This document shows, one piece after another, positions 11,253 through 22,429 of a stretch of DNA of 64,000 nt. The notes beneath the pieces were generated by a model. It searched no databases and had not been told where the DNA came from. It worked only from the letters and a program-made list of their open reading frames with translations. Location of the stretch: positions 2,570,001-2,634,000 of the forward strand of contig CAHIKZ030005576.1 of assembly GCA_903632075.3 (NCBI GenBank). The letters run 5' to 3'. Origin of the DNA: Acanthosepion pharaonis (Eukaryota > Mollusca > Cephalopoda > Sepiida > Sepiidae). Every line of letters begins with the position of its first letter. The first letter of the stretch is position 1. A program made the translations under genes and the position numbers.

Positions 11253-13437
11253 TCTCATCATATACTAACTTAAAAGCTGCCCTATCAGGTGGCATTTAAA
11301 CTAGCTCCTGTGTAGGATTCTTAATTGGGCCTTCATCACAATAGGCAGGAAAGAGTAGATGCAATAGGCAATAATAAACTACAGGATAACTCAAAATTGA
11401 TCGCTGCATTTAAGTATTGCATTAATATCCAAGCTTACCTTTTAAAAGCTAAACGATAATTCTTCTGCTTAATTTAAAGACATTTTGATGTACATAGGTC
11501 CTTACTTTCCGTACAAACAATTTTTATTTCATGGCTGAATTTCACTGGATTTTGCAATTAATTTTGATCATTCCCAAATTATTTCCAAGTTATAAATATT
11601 TTTATGAAAAATTTCTCAGAGTTAACCTGTAGACAAAGACTATTTATAAATGTAAGAGACAATAGGAAAACTGTAATTTTAGCCAACACATTTCGTCCAA
11701 TGTGGACTTTTTCAAGGCAAAAACAAAATGAATTTATTAAAACAAAGTAAGTAATGTACTTAGCAACTGGAAGAATTTAGAAATGATATTATATTCATAT
11801 TGTCAACTGAAAATTACATCAAGTACTGTTATACAAAAAAATTTTTTTTTAAAAAAAAATCATGTAAAAAAAATCACCAAAAATAATCACAGTAATGAAA
11901 ACCTTGGAATCCAAAATTTCAGGATTGTGGGTCTGGATTATGGCCTGGAATGTTTTTAATTTGCTCACAGAATCAACCTGATTCCAAAATGGTATGATAT
12001 GTTGGGCTACGACCTCTAGGAATAAAGTTGAAAAAGTGTGACACAGGGATACACTGACATTGGCATTTATTGTAGAGATGATAAAACATAGTTTTATGGT
12101 GTGCTATATTTAAAACAATAACAGCAACAATTATAATAACTAAAACTAATTTTTACTATATACATACATTTAAGCATCTCTTACTTTAAAAGTATATTCA
12201 ACTACAGTCAATTTCACTTTAATATTTCTAATATAAACCAGCTATGACATTAATTCACTCCTTCATCATAAGTGTTCACTCAATAGAGATGGGCAATTTG
12301 CCTATTTTTCTCTTGTTAACTTTAGAGTAATAATAATAAAAAAAAATTAGTGCTATAATCTAAAATGCAAGTAATTAAAAAAATCTTTATGGAAATTATC
12401 AGATGATAAATTTTTAAATGTAAGGACTTTTGATTGAAACTGTTCAATTTCTAAAGCATGTAACACTTCCTTCATTTGGTTTGACAGGTAAATTGAGACC
12501 CTTATATTTATTTAGTGAAAAAAAAAAAAAAACTGGATCAGTGAACAACAAATGGGGATTGAATCCAATTGTCAGGTTTAGCATAGTGTTTAACAAAATG
12601 TGCCGTTGCATAGGTTACACAAGGTTTTTTTTATATGTTTTCACTGTTGTGAAGTCTTAAAATAAACAAAAATAAAATTATCCTGTTAGTAAACAAATGA
12701 ATATACCTTGCCAATAGTTTCCTAGCAACAGCTAGCAATCTTTCTTAAAGAAATTGTATGATTTTACTGACTCAGAGGATATATCATTTTAAAATTGACA
12801 TTTTAAGAGAAGAAATTCTGTAAAAATTATTTTATAGGAAAATTATTTTTATATTGTTTCAAATCAAACTTGAAAGAGCCAGACTATCATTTATGAAGGT
12901 TAAATTTCACTATTGTCTGTGTTGACTATAAACTCATTAATATTTGTCATATTGTTCAGGTAGTTTGAACCTTTCTTATGCTCATGATTGTTGCCATAAA
13001 AGTTTTGTCTAATCCATTCTGGTTAGTAAATTTTTTTTTTTTATTGAAAGATCACTGAATATATCTGTTGAAGGCTGAAGAACCCATTGGTCAAAATATC
13101 TGAACAGCAAATATGTGAAGAAAAGATTCAATTGTTTGAACAATAATTCAGACAATTGAATTCAGCATTAAATATTTATGGAAACCTAAAAAACATTTTT
13201 TTACAAATCTTAACATCATCTCCTCATCCACCATCCTAGGTATGATGATAAACTGCATCTGTGTCCTGGGTAAGACAATAAGCTACATCCAACAGCAAGG
13301 CCTCTGATCAGGAGATTTTGTGGAGCATGGGACCACCTCTTAATTGCTGGTGTTCCCAGGCCCACCCTGACCCTGTTAGGGTCCCAGCTATGGGCAAATA
13401 GTTAACCCTGAAACTGAGGTAAAAAGCATTATAAAAT
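11253..13437. other. AT-rich DNA, mostly featureless
   Basis: Holds a partial repeat G at 12073-12113 and a CG-containing patch at 13200-13420 whose origin I could not place. No exon was found despite the parvin terminal exon lying downstream. Confidence 0.45.
11689..11717 (-). other. TTGAAAAAGTCC...GGACGAAATG hairpin motif
   Basis: On the minus strand GTCC and GGAC can pair around ACATT, flanked by CTTGAAAAA and GAAATG. It resembles the fold described for the other hairpin-bearing repeats. Confidence 0.5.
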
Positions 13438-13620
13438 ATTACCGGCAATACATTTTTGAGTCAAAAAAACTATTACCAGCAATACGTTTTTGAAAAAAAA
13501 AAAAAAATCTATTGCTAGCAATACGTTTTTGAAAAAAATATTATCAGCTATATGTTTGTGAAGAAAAAAATATTAACGGAAATAGATTTTTGACAAAAAA
13601 AAATTACCAGGAAAAAAAAA
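13438..13620. repeat. Imperfect tandem repeat of about 29-39 bp, TATTACCAGCAATACG
   Basis: Five units of TATTACCRGCAATACGTTTTTGA followed by A runs of variable length, decaying rightward. Length variation lies mainly in the A run. Confidence 0.85.
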
Positions 13621-13805
13621 AAAAAAAATAAGTTGTCGGCATTAAATGACACATTGAGGTTGATATGCTGTAAAACAAACCAAAACTTCTCATCAATTTT
13701 TACATACACTTCTTGTCTGAAATTATTTACATTTTTGCTTCTAAATTTTGTCTAATTATTATTTTTATAAATCTTATATTTCTAATTAGTCTTATCTTTT
13801 TGCTA

Positions 13806-14010
13806 CTCTCTACTAATATAGCACTGAATGTTCTCTCTACTAATATAGCACTGAATGTTCTCTCTACTAATATAGCACTGAATGTTCTCTCTACTAATAT
13901 AGCACTGAATGTTCTCTCTACTAATATAGCACTGAATGTTCTCTCTACTAATATAGCACTGAATGTTCTCTCTACTAATATAGCACTGAATGTTCTCTCT
14001 ACTAATATAG
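13806..14010. repeat. 27-bp minisatellite, about 7.5 units
   Basis: Near-identical 27-bp units containing CTACTAATATAGCACTGAATG. The period is a multiple of three and no unit contains a stop in two of the frames, so open frames cross it on both strands (9-residue repeats STNIALNVL on plus, LVERTFSAI on minus). This is probably coincidental: flanking frames are low-complexity, with no start context or domain. Confidence 0.95.
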
Positions 14011-14698
14011 TCAAATTAACTTGTATAGACCACTGTCTGGAATTTTTCTTTCTTTTTAATTTTTGGCATGAAGAGATATTTTCTAAATACTATTTCTCTC
14101 CAACTTTTTTATTCATATTTGCCATAAGAAAGCAATTTTCAAATTGGATGTTTACCGGATAACTATGAAGTTAATTTCAAATTTTGCTTTCATAGAGGAA
14201 TAAACAAAAGATCTTTATAGATGAATAGATTGGCAAATTAATTCTTTCCAAAAAATAAATATGCATACTCCACTTACTACAATCTAATCAACTGACACAA
14301 GAATGTCTAAGAAATAGTAGAATCACCAGATGTCTATTACTATTCTTGAGTTAAGTGATTAACACAAGAGACAGAACTCAAGCTCTGTCAATTTTCAGTC
14401 AACCAATCAAGCCACCATATTAAATCTCTTTTCCTCCCCCTCTCTTTTTGACTCTATGATTTCATTGACTCGGACAAATAAATTGAATGATTTGATTCTC
14501 AAACTGATTGCTGTTGCTCATCATGGCCACTTTGTAAAAGTTGGAGAGAAATATTAAAATGAGAAAACTCCAATAAGGTCTGCAAATATTTTTTCCAAGT
14601 TTAAATCAATATATTGATATTTACTAAACTTTATAGAACTCAAGGCCATAAGTGTTAGACAATGAGAATTGAATTCACTCCAGTAATAATGGCCTGTG
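14011..14698. other. AT-rich DNA, no gene seen
   Basis: No exon or repeat was recognised. Confidence 0.45.
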
Positions 14699-15095
14699 AT
14701 GGATTGATTTGTTATTTTACGGCTTATCAACCTTCTGCATATTATTTAAAGCCAGAAAATCATTTTAGATTGTAAGAATTTTTTTAGATAATAATGATTT
14801 ACTGATACAAGTGTTACTAATTAACCCATAGCTAGGGAAGAAGAGGTGACATCATACCTTTCCAAAGGGTATTTACATGTAAGCAAATATAACGAATGTA
14901 GCTGGAATTGAAACTCGGCTCTCCGATTTCCAATTTTGAACTGTTATCCATTACACCACCTGCACATCCAAGCTTAACAAACCTGGAATTCTCAAGTGAT
15001 CCATCACCCATCTAGGTAATGACCAAGCTTGACATTTCTTAACTTTGTTGATCTTATGAGAACTGATGTTTGAACAGCATAATGGTCTGTGAGAT
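14699..15095 (-). mobile_element. Composite 5S-tRNA SINE, full-length copy
   Basis: Read on the minus strand, 15093-14974 aligns with essentially the whole of eukaryotic 5S rRNA: GACCAT near the 5' end, AGTTCTCATAAGATCA, AAAGTTAAGAAATGTC (internal promoter A box region), TTACCTAGATGGGTGA and GAGAATTCCAGGT. Next comes a tRNA-like stretch (GTGGTGTAATGGATAACAG, CGAGTTTCAATTCCAG). The body is related to SINE family 1 (CCCTTTGGAAAGGTATGA, AGCTATGGGTTAATTAG), and the tail is GGCTTTAAATAATATGC...TTGATAAGCCGTAAAA. The plus-strand copy at 33811-34165 has the same order of parts. It is too diverged to be a functional 5S gene. Confidence 0.82.
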
Positions 15096-15343
15096 TAGGT
15101 TAATAACCATTTCTCAACCCACATGATTATCATAAATATTAATCAGCCTTGAATCATTAAAGGGAAACAATTCTTTTTACTCTACCCCCCCACCTTTTTT
15201 TTTTTTGTTTTAGACAAATGTTTCTCTAGATTAAATACACATCAATTCATATTGATTTGAAGGAACTCATTTAATCAAAAAATCACTTGTTAGTAAAATT
15301 GGATGATTTCAATTAACTTTCTATTGAATTTTGTCTTTTTCAG

Positions 15344-15432
15344 ATATTGTTAACTGTGACTTGAAGGCAACTTTGCGTGTGCTGTACAATATTTTCACCA
15401 AGTACAAGGCAGCTCCCAACTCCTTCTCTTGA
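15344..15432 (+). CDS. Parvin family, terminal coding exon
   Basis: Parvins are focal-adhesion adaptors with two calponin-homology (CH) domains. They bind integrin-linked kinase and F-actin at the cytoplasmic face of integrin adhesions. The exon follows a strong acceptor (TTTTGTCTTTTTCAG, ending 15343). Its phase leaves two bases (AT) to complete an Asp codon split by the intron. It encodes about 29 residues including DLKATLRVLYNIFTKYK, nearly identical to the very end of the second CH domain in animal parvins, where the protein normally stops two to three residues later. Here AAPNSFS precedes the TGA at 15430-15432, a slightly longer tail than I recall for vertebrate alpha-parvin. Upstream exons should lie on the plus strand at lower coordinates, but none was recognised within 15 kb, so the preceding intron is very long or the exons were missed. 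Confidence 0.85.
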
Positions 15433-15850
15433 AATCCAGGTTCATCTGTCAGGCTATGGTGATGTTGACAGTGACTTTGTGGAGACTCAAGATAGAAAAA
15501 CCAAAAATAGGATGAAATATCTTCCGTTGTTGTCGATCCAAGTTCTGAATAATCATTCAGTGCTATTGTTATTTATCCATCTTTACTGCAACCATTTTTT
15601 TTTCTTTTTTAAAGGATTTCTCTATTATTATATGTAGTGCAATGCCTTACAATGTGATGCCATTCTTTTGAATATAAGCTTTAATTAAAAATGAAATATT
15701 TGCTAAGAATTCATAAATATATTACTTATATCTTCTTAATTTTAGTTGCAATGAAAAATCTGAGCCAAACATGAATAATTTTTGATAATGCTTCATGTAA
15801 TGATAATCAAAAGTTCATAGATATTTAAAATAAAAGTCTGACAAAAATAT
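15433..15850 (+). other. Probable parvin 3' UTR
   Basis: Follows the parvin stop codon. A canonical AATAAA is at 15829-15834 and another at 16045-16050. No cleavage-site evidence is available, so the end is a guess. Confidence 0.45.
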
Positions 15851-16300
15851 AATCAAGATATTTTCTGACAACTTGTTAATTAAAAATGTTAGGGAACAGT
15901 TAATGCTTTTGGTTTATTAATAATAGAGAATTTCTGTCATTCAGGAATTTTTTTATTTTTTTATATTATTTGACCATTTCAGAAGAAATGTTGTTGTGGC
16001 ATCAATCCATGCTTTTATCCTTTCCTCCACAAGATTTGGTTTATAATAAAGGCCTTAAAACAAAACACTAATTCATTTAATTATAAAACTGACTCTCTCT
16101 CTCTCTCCCATATAATTTAAGTATTTCCTAAATAGCAAGTATGGTTATTTATATGCATAGTAATAACAGAATTAAAATAAAAAAAATACCTACATATGCA
16201 AAGTAAAGCTACTAATGAGTCATGCCAGTATCAGATGAGTGACTTTCAAAATTATATTAAAAAGGACAAGATTACCCTAAACTCTTGTCAGAAGGCAGCA

Positions 16301-16333
<33 letters not shown>

Positions 16334-16510
16334 CAAATGAATAAATATAAATAAAAGTACATGTAAGTCTTCACATACAAATACATACATATATACCTTG
16401 GTATAAGTAAATCCGTGCTCAATGCTAAATAACAGATCTATAAATGACAGAGTATATATTAATAAAAATACACACTACCCCAAATCGTCAGTACAACTTG
16501 GCATATGAGG

Positions 16511-16560
<50 letters not shown>

Positions 16561-17170
16561 GATTATGACAAGATATCATTTTTTGAAATTATAAATTGAC
16601 TGACTTTTACTGTTTTATATCTGATTATTTTTATTATATTACTTCTTTGTTTTCCTTTCATGTATTTATTTTTTTTAATTTTTGAAAAAAGAAAAGTTTG
16701 TTTAATGATAAAAATGCCTGAAATTTGATTTGTCCTTTGAAGAAAAGAAATAAAAGAAAATTATCTTGCCCCCTTCCCACACTTTCTTTTGTCCCCTTTT
16801 ATATATAAGTTGGCCATCACTAATACTGACACCCTTCACTTTCCTTTTATTTATATTAATGTATTGGGATACTATCACTGGTAGGCATTAACAAGAAATT
16901 CCTTCACTTTATAATAATGTTTAAAGAATATTTTATTTAAGCAAGTTTGTAATTCATTCAGGAAATTTCTATCAGACATTTTGAATTTCTCCCTCTCTTT
17001 CTGCTGAATCATCCTTACTTTTGATGTACCTCATTACAGAAATCAAATAAAAATTATATTCACTCTACATATCTTGTTAATTTTTTTTATTTCTTGATGT
17101 GTTGTCTTTTATTAGATGTGTGAAAAAGGTTCCAGGAAAAAATAAAATTTTTCAACTGTGTATTTGGTTT
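15851..17170. other. AT-rich DNA with (TA)n tracts
   Basis: Microsatellites at about 16303-16326 and 16517-16559. The AATAAA at 16045 could be an alternative parvin poly(A) signal. No other gene feature was seen. Confidence 0.5.
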
Positions 17171-18361
17171 CTACTGTATATACTCATGGATAGGTCGCAA
17201 CCCTACTTTATTGCTTAATAATTGATGATTTAATGTTGACTCGCAGATAGGTTGCACTATAATCTGGGGGTGTTACACAGCCCTTTTTAAACATAAGAAT
17301 TATCAGATATCTATCTTTATTTCTAACTTTATTTCAAATTTACAATTATTTATATACACTTTTACAGTTAAAATACATTCATCATGTAAACAAAAGGAAG
17401 TAACTGTTGTACCGGTCTGTTTTATATCGAGTCAACTTGACGAAAAAAAAAAAAAAAAAAGAAAGAAATAACTACAGAAGAAAATGTTATGGTACCTTTA
17501 GAAAAAAAGAGTTTATTTATTTATATATCAAGTTACAATTTTAAAATTCATTCAGAACTGAATCCCAAGAATTCTTCTTCAGATCTTCACTATCATCACT
17601 GTCAAACATCATTCTCATTTATGCTGATTGATTTCCATGTTCTTCTGCATAATTTAGTACTTTTAATTTATTACCTGCTTCATAACTATTTCTTTTACCT
17701 GTGATTATGGTTTTCAACAATTAAAATTATAACCTATAAATTTGGCTACTAATTATATCACTGCACAATGCAATGCAGTGCAAACGTTTTTGGTACTAGA
17801 TTCATGTGCTTTGTTATTTGTAAATAACACTTAAGAACGTCTTTTTATGTTATGAAACAACCATTAAAGAAAATTATCTCAAAGAATATATTTCATTTCT
17901 CTAAGTCATATTTTCCAATATATTTTTGACAAAATATGTATATTTTGCATAATGAATCATGGGACTGTTTTTTCCTTTGTCAATAAACATTTACACGTGG
18001 TTCCTTAACTTATGTATGCATATTCAGGGTTTTTATATCAGTCTAGTGCAAAGATCCTGACCGAACAGTGACTGATGGATCAATGAATATTTTATAATTT
18101 TATTTATTGTAATGGATGTGTGAATTTAGCAGCATGAGGTAAGTTTAAAGCAGTGAGTCAGTATATATGATAGATAAATTGTTTCTATATGGAGAAAACC
18201 AGAGTTTTAGTGTTTATGAGTATCATTTCTGATTTCTCAGAAATCATGATGACAAGGTGGGTGTTGTTTTACATTTATGTCAAGCGGATAGGTCATACCC
18301 CTAATAATTTGTGAAATTTTTGGCAAAATATGTGCAACCTATCCATAAGTATATATGGTAG
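17171..18361. mobile_element. DNA transposon with 31-bp terminal inverted repeats
   Basis: The ends 17171-17201 and 18331-18361 are inverted copies, identical at 25 of the outer 29 positions (core TATATACTYATGGATAGG). The 1.19-kb interior has no intact transposase. A short minus-strand stretch near 17550-17620 reads as an acidic Asp/Ser-rich segment (FDSDDSEDL), which could be the C-terminal end of a pogo-like transposase, but this is weak. It may be a non-autonomous or deleted copy. The target-site duplication is not clear. Confidence 0.65.
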
Positions 18362-18978
18362 TTTTCTAAAAAGATTTGAAAACTTTCGCATGTATTTAAT
18401 ACTTTTGCCATCCATTCACCAAGGAATGAGGCAAGAGGGAAGTGAACACTGAATAATAGAAACTAAATCATTGGACCCTAGATAAAAGCAATGGTATGTG
18501 AAAGGAGAGCAAGTGATGTCTTTGTCAAAAAAGTAAAAAAAATATGTAGGCAATTTGATAAAAATTCAACTGTAAGAATCAATATGAAGCCTTCACATAA
18601 ATTGTCACTTAAACCACAACCATTACATCACAACTTGAAAGCTTTTTTGGAAACAGAAATTTTGCAGACATTAAATTAATGAATCAGTGTTTCTCAAAAG
18701 AGTTTAACCATTACCACACTGCAGGCAAAAATTGTTGCCGTAGGATTCTCTCCCTTTGCTACTCTAGGAGCATTCTGTCGCCTTGAGATGTTTGCTATAA
18801 ATAAACACTTGTCAACTGTTATTTCCAGTATTTTAAACTGGAAATCACCTACTACTGCTTTGGAACAAAGTTAATCTTTTTTTTTTTTCCAATGCCATTT
18901 TGAATTCTTCTTAACTCTACATGAAGTGTAACATTGATTAAACCCATGTTAATTTTTTTGCGATTTTTGTAAACAAAA

Positions 18979-19233
18979 ATGGCCACATCAATATCCAACA
19001 AAGCCTTTATTCAGGAGTTTTTCTTTGATCAGGACTCCGATAATAATTTTGAAGGCTTTACTCGAGTGGATATTGACAGTGAAATGCTTGAAGATGATAA
19101 CCATTCTAGTGATGAGGCATATGGCAGTAAATTGTGTCCCTCCACTGAATTCTGTCATGGTTTGGCCCTTGTTTCAAACACCCCCCCAACCCGAGAGAAC
19201 CATCTCTTTCAGTTCCTTGTCCATGATGTTTAA
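18979..19233 (+). pseudogene. Possible N-terminus of a piggyBac-like transposase
   Basis: An 84-codon frame with good start context (ACAAAAATGG) encodes an acidic N-terminal stretch (FFFDQDSDNNFEGF, then SEMLEDDNHSSDEAY). This resembles the variable acidic leader of piggyBac-derived proteins. A TATA-like CTATAAATAAA lies at about 18796, and TTAACC, compatible with a TTAA target, at about 18703. No catalytic domain follows before a foldback repeat begins at about 19281. The assignment rests on composition and context only; a chance open frame is possible. Confidence 0.3.
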
Positions 19234-19280
19234 CATAACTAAATCTTTGTAACCACCATTTCTTAATATCAGGTAACATT

Positions 19281-19555
19281 AATTACTAGTGGACTATTGT
19301 CCTCATCCTTGTTATCACAACATTTCAGCTGTTGAGTCTTCATCAGGTGCTTGTCAACCCAGGTAACTTTCAGGGAATTTTGAACCTCACCTTTGTTTAA
19401 TCTATGTGGGTAGATTGTTTTTAATCCACTGTGTGTAAGGATATCTCATCTTGTTCTTATTTAGTACTGCTCAGTTATAACATCAAAGATGAGGATACTA
19501 GTCCACTTGTAAATAATAATTCCTCATCGAAGAAATTTAGACAGAACTCAATGGA
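19281..19555. mobile_element. Foldback/Penelope-like terminal repeat F, diverged copy
   Basis: The left end (GTGGACTATTGTCCTCATCC...) and right end (GATGAGGATACTAGTCCAC...ATTTAGACAG) are inverted relatives of the ends of the 40733-41204 element. On the minus strand, 19321-19347 holds CTGATGA and GAAATG separated by a decayed hairpin. CTGATGA matches the consensus catalytic strand of hammerhead ribozymes exactly. Confidence 0.6.
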
Positions 19556-19660
19556 CATGTTCCTGCTATAGATCTTTCTATATAGTTCTTCATCAGAGAT
19601 CTTGTTAGGCCAATCTTACAGGATGTAATTATTGTCAATCTTTTTTGTGTTGTTGGGACT
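19556..19660 (-). repeat. Second CTGATGA-hairpin repeat
   Basis: On the minus strand, CTGATGAAGAACTATATAG is followed by a pairing CTATAG and then GGAACATG (19557-19596). A shorter relative, TTGATGAAGAACACAGGC, is on the plus strand near 24597. Class unknown. Confidence 0.45.
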
Positions 19661-20055
19661 CCCCACCACTTTGTGCCATACACAAGGATGGCTTTAAGAT
19701 GGCTGTGTTGAAAAGTATAATTCTAATTTTGAGGTTGTTTGGTTTGGGTCTCTATATTTCCTGGAGACAACTAAAATTACCTCTGGTAATCTATTTAAAG
19801 TTATAAAACGAATTTGACTGAAAGTGATTGGTTGCTCCTGTGGTCTTTGGAGCTAATTGGCAGTCCAACTATTAGGTTCTTGAGAAAATTATGTCTTATT
19901 TTAGAAGAAACTTTTATAATTGTGTTCTAATATATTATTACAATTGTTGTACAAAAATATATAGCTCATTGCTAATGATTAATGTCTTTGTTAATTTTAT
20001 ATCACTTTCCTTCAGAATTTAACTTAAAACATATCCACCCCCCCTCATCTTGAAC

Positions 20056-20952
20056 ATGAAAAAAGAAGAGATGCTTTTTTTTTTTTTTTGTTCAAGCTTG
20101 GTCATAAGGCGTGTCAATATTGAGCTTGGGGTGAAAGGTCCACTTGTGACTGGACAGTATGGCACTGGTTTCTGAAGTTCTGCAGGGGCGTGGGGATACA
20201 AGTCTTGAAGATCAAGGGGGTAGAGGACATTGCCTTCAATTGACAATCAATATCTAAAAACACTAGCCAAATAGAGTCGAAATCAAAGTATCAAAGAAAT
20301 GTCTCAGATGTTGGGTGCCAACATTTCAACAACATTGGACATTCTCAAGAAAATTGGCAAAGTGAAGAAAACTTGATAAATGGGTTCCACATAAACTCAG
20401 TGAAAGTCAGAGTTCAATGTTTTGAAGTGTTTTCAATGATGCATCTGCAAAATTTGAATGATCCATTTCTTGCTCAAATAGTGACTTCTGATCAGAAGTG
20501 GATCCTTTATAACAATCAAAAATGACCAGCTCAGTGGCTTGGTCATGATGAAGGATGCCAAAATTTTCCAAAACTGAGATTATGGTGACTGGTGGTCTGC
20601 CCTTGATGTTAACAATTACAGCTTTGTAGAATCTAACCAGAGCATCACTGCCAAAGTCTGACTCTACCAGAAACTGGATGAAATACACATTTAGTTAAGC
20701 AAAATAAGATCTAATTCAAATTCATGTTTGGCCACATGTTGCCGTGATGACACTGCAGATGTTCACTGACTTGTGATACGAGACTTTATCACTGGCTACC
20801 ATTTTTTGAAGCATCTTGACAATTTGTTCAGCCAAAAGACATCCCATTGCAAAGAAGATGAAGAAAGTGCATTCAAAGTCGTCCAAACTTTTAGTTTTTA
20901 TTGTAAAGGCACAAATAATCTTGTAGATGTTCAAGGTTCCTATTTTGACTGA
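20056..20952 (+). pseudogene. Decayed mariner transposase
   Basis: Mariner-family DDD transposase in several frames. Recognisable pieces in order: a start region at 20056 (MKKEEM, broken by a T run at 20077); a helix-turn-helix region ending RGDTSLED; a linker (ILKKIGKVKK, LDKWVPHKLSE); FLAQIVTSDQKWILYNN with the first catalytic Asp; SSVAW; IMVT; and ITAKV with a stop, LYQKLDEIH. Then comes HVA.MTLQMFTDL.YETL with the second Asp region lost or altered. A deletion removes the conserved segment leading to the third Asp. The C-terminal part reads HLDNLFSQKT and ends GSYFD followed by TGA at 20950. At about 900 nt it is shorter than the usual 1.0 kb. Terminal inverted repeats were not located. 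Minus-strand open frames across it are shadows. Confidence 0.88.
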
Positions 20953-22429
20953 TTTAAATATATTAATTCAGGAATACAAGTTGATTGTAAAATCGGTCAT
21001 TATTTTCTGAACAACCAAATAAATGACTTAGACAAAGGATGGAATGAGGGGGAAAAATGAGAGAATTTTCCAGATTTTTAAAAATCTTTTTTTTATTTCA
21101 TTGGATTTTTATTGAGATCTGATTGTGTTATGAAATGGCTGGAAATTTAGACTTTAAAACATTACGATATGTTATTTCAAAATGTTTTAAGTTTTCTAAA
21201 TGATCATAAAAAAAAACTTAGATTAAAATAGTTGGAGCAATTTTTAATATTAAAATATGTCTCCTTAATTATAAATGCATAATAGTATACAAGCCCACCC
21301 CCACCATCTGTTAGATTTACATCTCGTATTATGGAGTTAGGCTATGTATACATGTTGGGCATCTGGGTAAGTATTAGTCTACCAGATACCTCCATTGTGC
21401 ATGTAAAGCCCACAGAGGGAGGTGCTGTTTTTTGTTTTGTTTTTTTTTTAAACAAGAAATATGCATGTGGGGTGTAATATGCCATCAAATATGGTATTTG
21501 CTTATTAAAGAATGGATATGAAGTGTAAATGAAGTGTGTGTTTATGCATGTGTTCATGTTTTTGTTCTTTGCACCCCCCCTGTTCGTTTTCTCCATATCT
21601 CCAAACTGAATAACTTCATAAAATTTGATTAAATTAAAAAAAGAAAAAAAATTGAATGAAAATTGAAGCAAAATACAATGTGTATTTTGGCTGTTTATTT
21701 TTTTTTTTTTTTGTCTCCCCCTCCAATTTTTCTAGCTGGAGTGGGGAAGAACAGGATGTTTGTCATCTTCCACATTTTTTTCCGTTTTCCGTTTCATACA
21801 GCTGGAAAGAATATCCCACCTCCCCAGTAAATTGAAAAAAAAAAAAAAAATGTAGTCTCCATCTGAATTCTCAGCATCCCTGATTTTGTAACCTCTGTTT
21901 TAAGAAGGGGGTGGTGGCTGGGGGTGTAAGTCAAGGTTGATGTGGGGGTGATGATGCTAAAGAGGCTGCAGGTTGTTGGAAAGTTTGAAGGCAGAGTCCT
22001 CTCCCTCAATACTGCATCTCGTCCCCTAAGCCTTATCAAACTCATCTGATTCTCCACCCCCATCTCTCCTCAATCCCTGTTGGCAACAATAAAGGAGGGT
22101 ATAGAAAGAGGCTGTTCAAATATCTTAAAAGTCAGCTGGTAAATTTTGGAGGTTGCTTAAAGCAAGGAGGAAGAGTAATAGGGTATATTCATCCCATTGT
22201 AAAGGGTAGGGACAAAGAGTATGAGGTTAAGAGAGGCAAAAATAATTAAATTATATTCTACCCCTTAAAACTGTGTTTTCTTTTCTGTTTTATCATTTTC
22301 AGTAACCCCCCCCCTCCCTCCTTTTTTTCTTCTCTCTTTTTTTTTCTTAGCAAAATTTAAACCTATCTTCTCATCATTGCCCTTACTGGCGATTGTGCTC
22401 AACTGTTATGTAATATCAATCCTCCTCTA
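20953..22429. other. No recognised feature
   Basis: AT-rich sequence with several T, A and C homopolymers (for example near 21705, 21838 and 22305). Open frames of 70-109 codons are low-complexity. No repeat family was identified. Confidence 0.45.

Noticed and set aside
13713..14162. 149-codon frame with nine-residue repeats
   Set aside because: Its repeats come from the 27-bp minisatellite and its flanks are T-rich low-complexity sequence; no start context or domain.
20407..20934. Two minus-strand open frames in the same frame that look like protein
   Set aside because: The plus strand here is a mariner transposase in the correct order of motifs; the minus frames are shadows.
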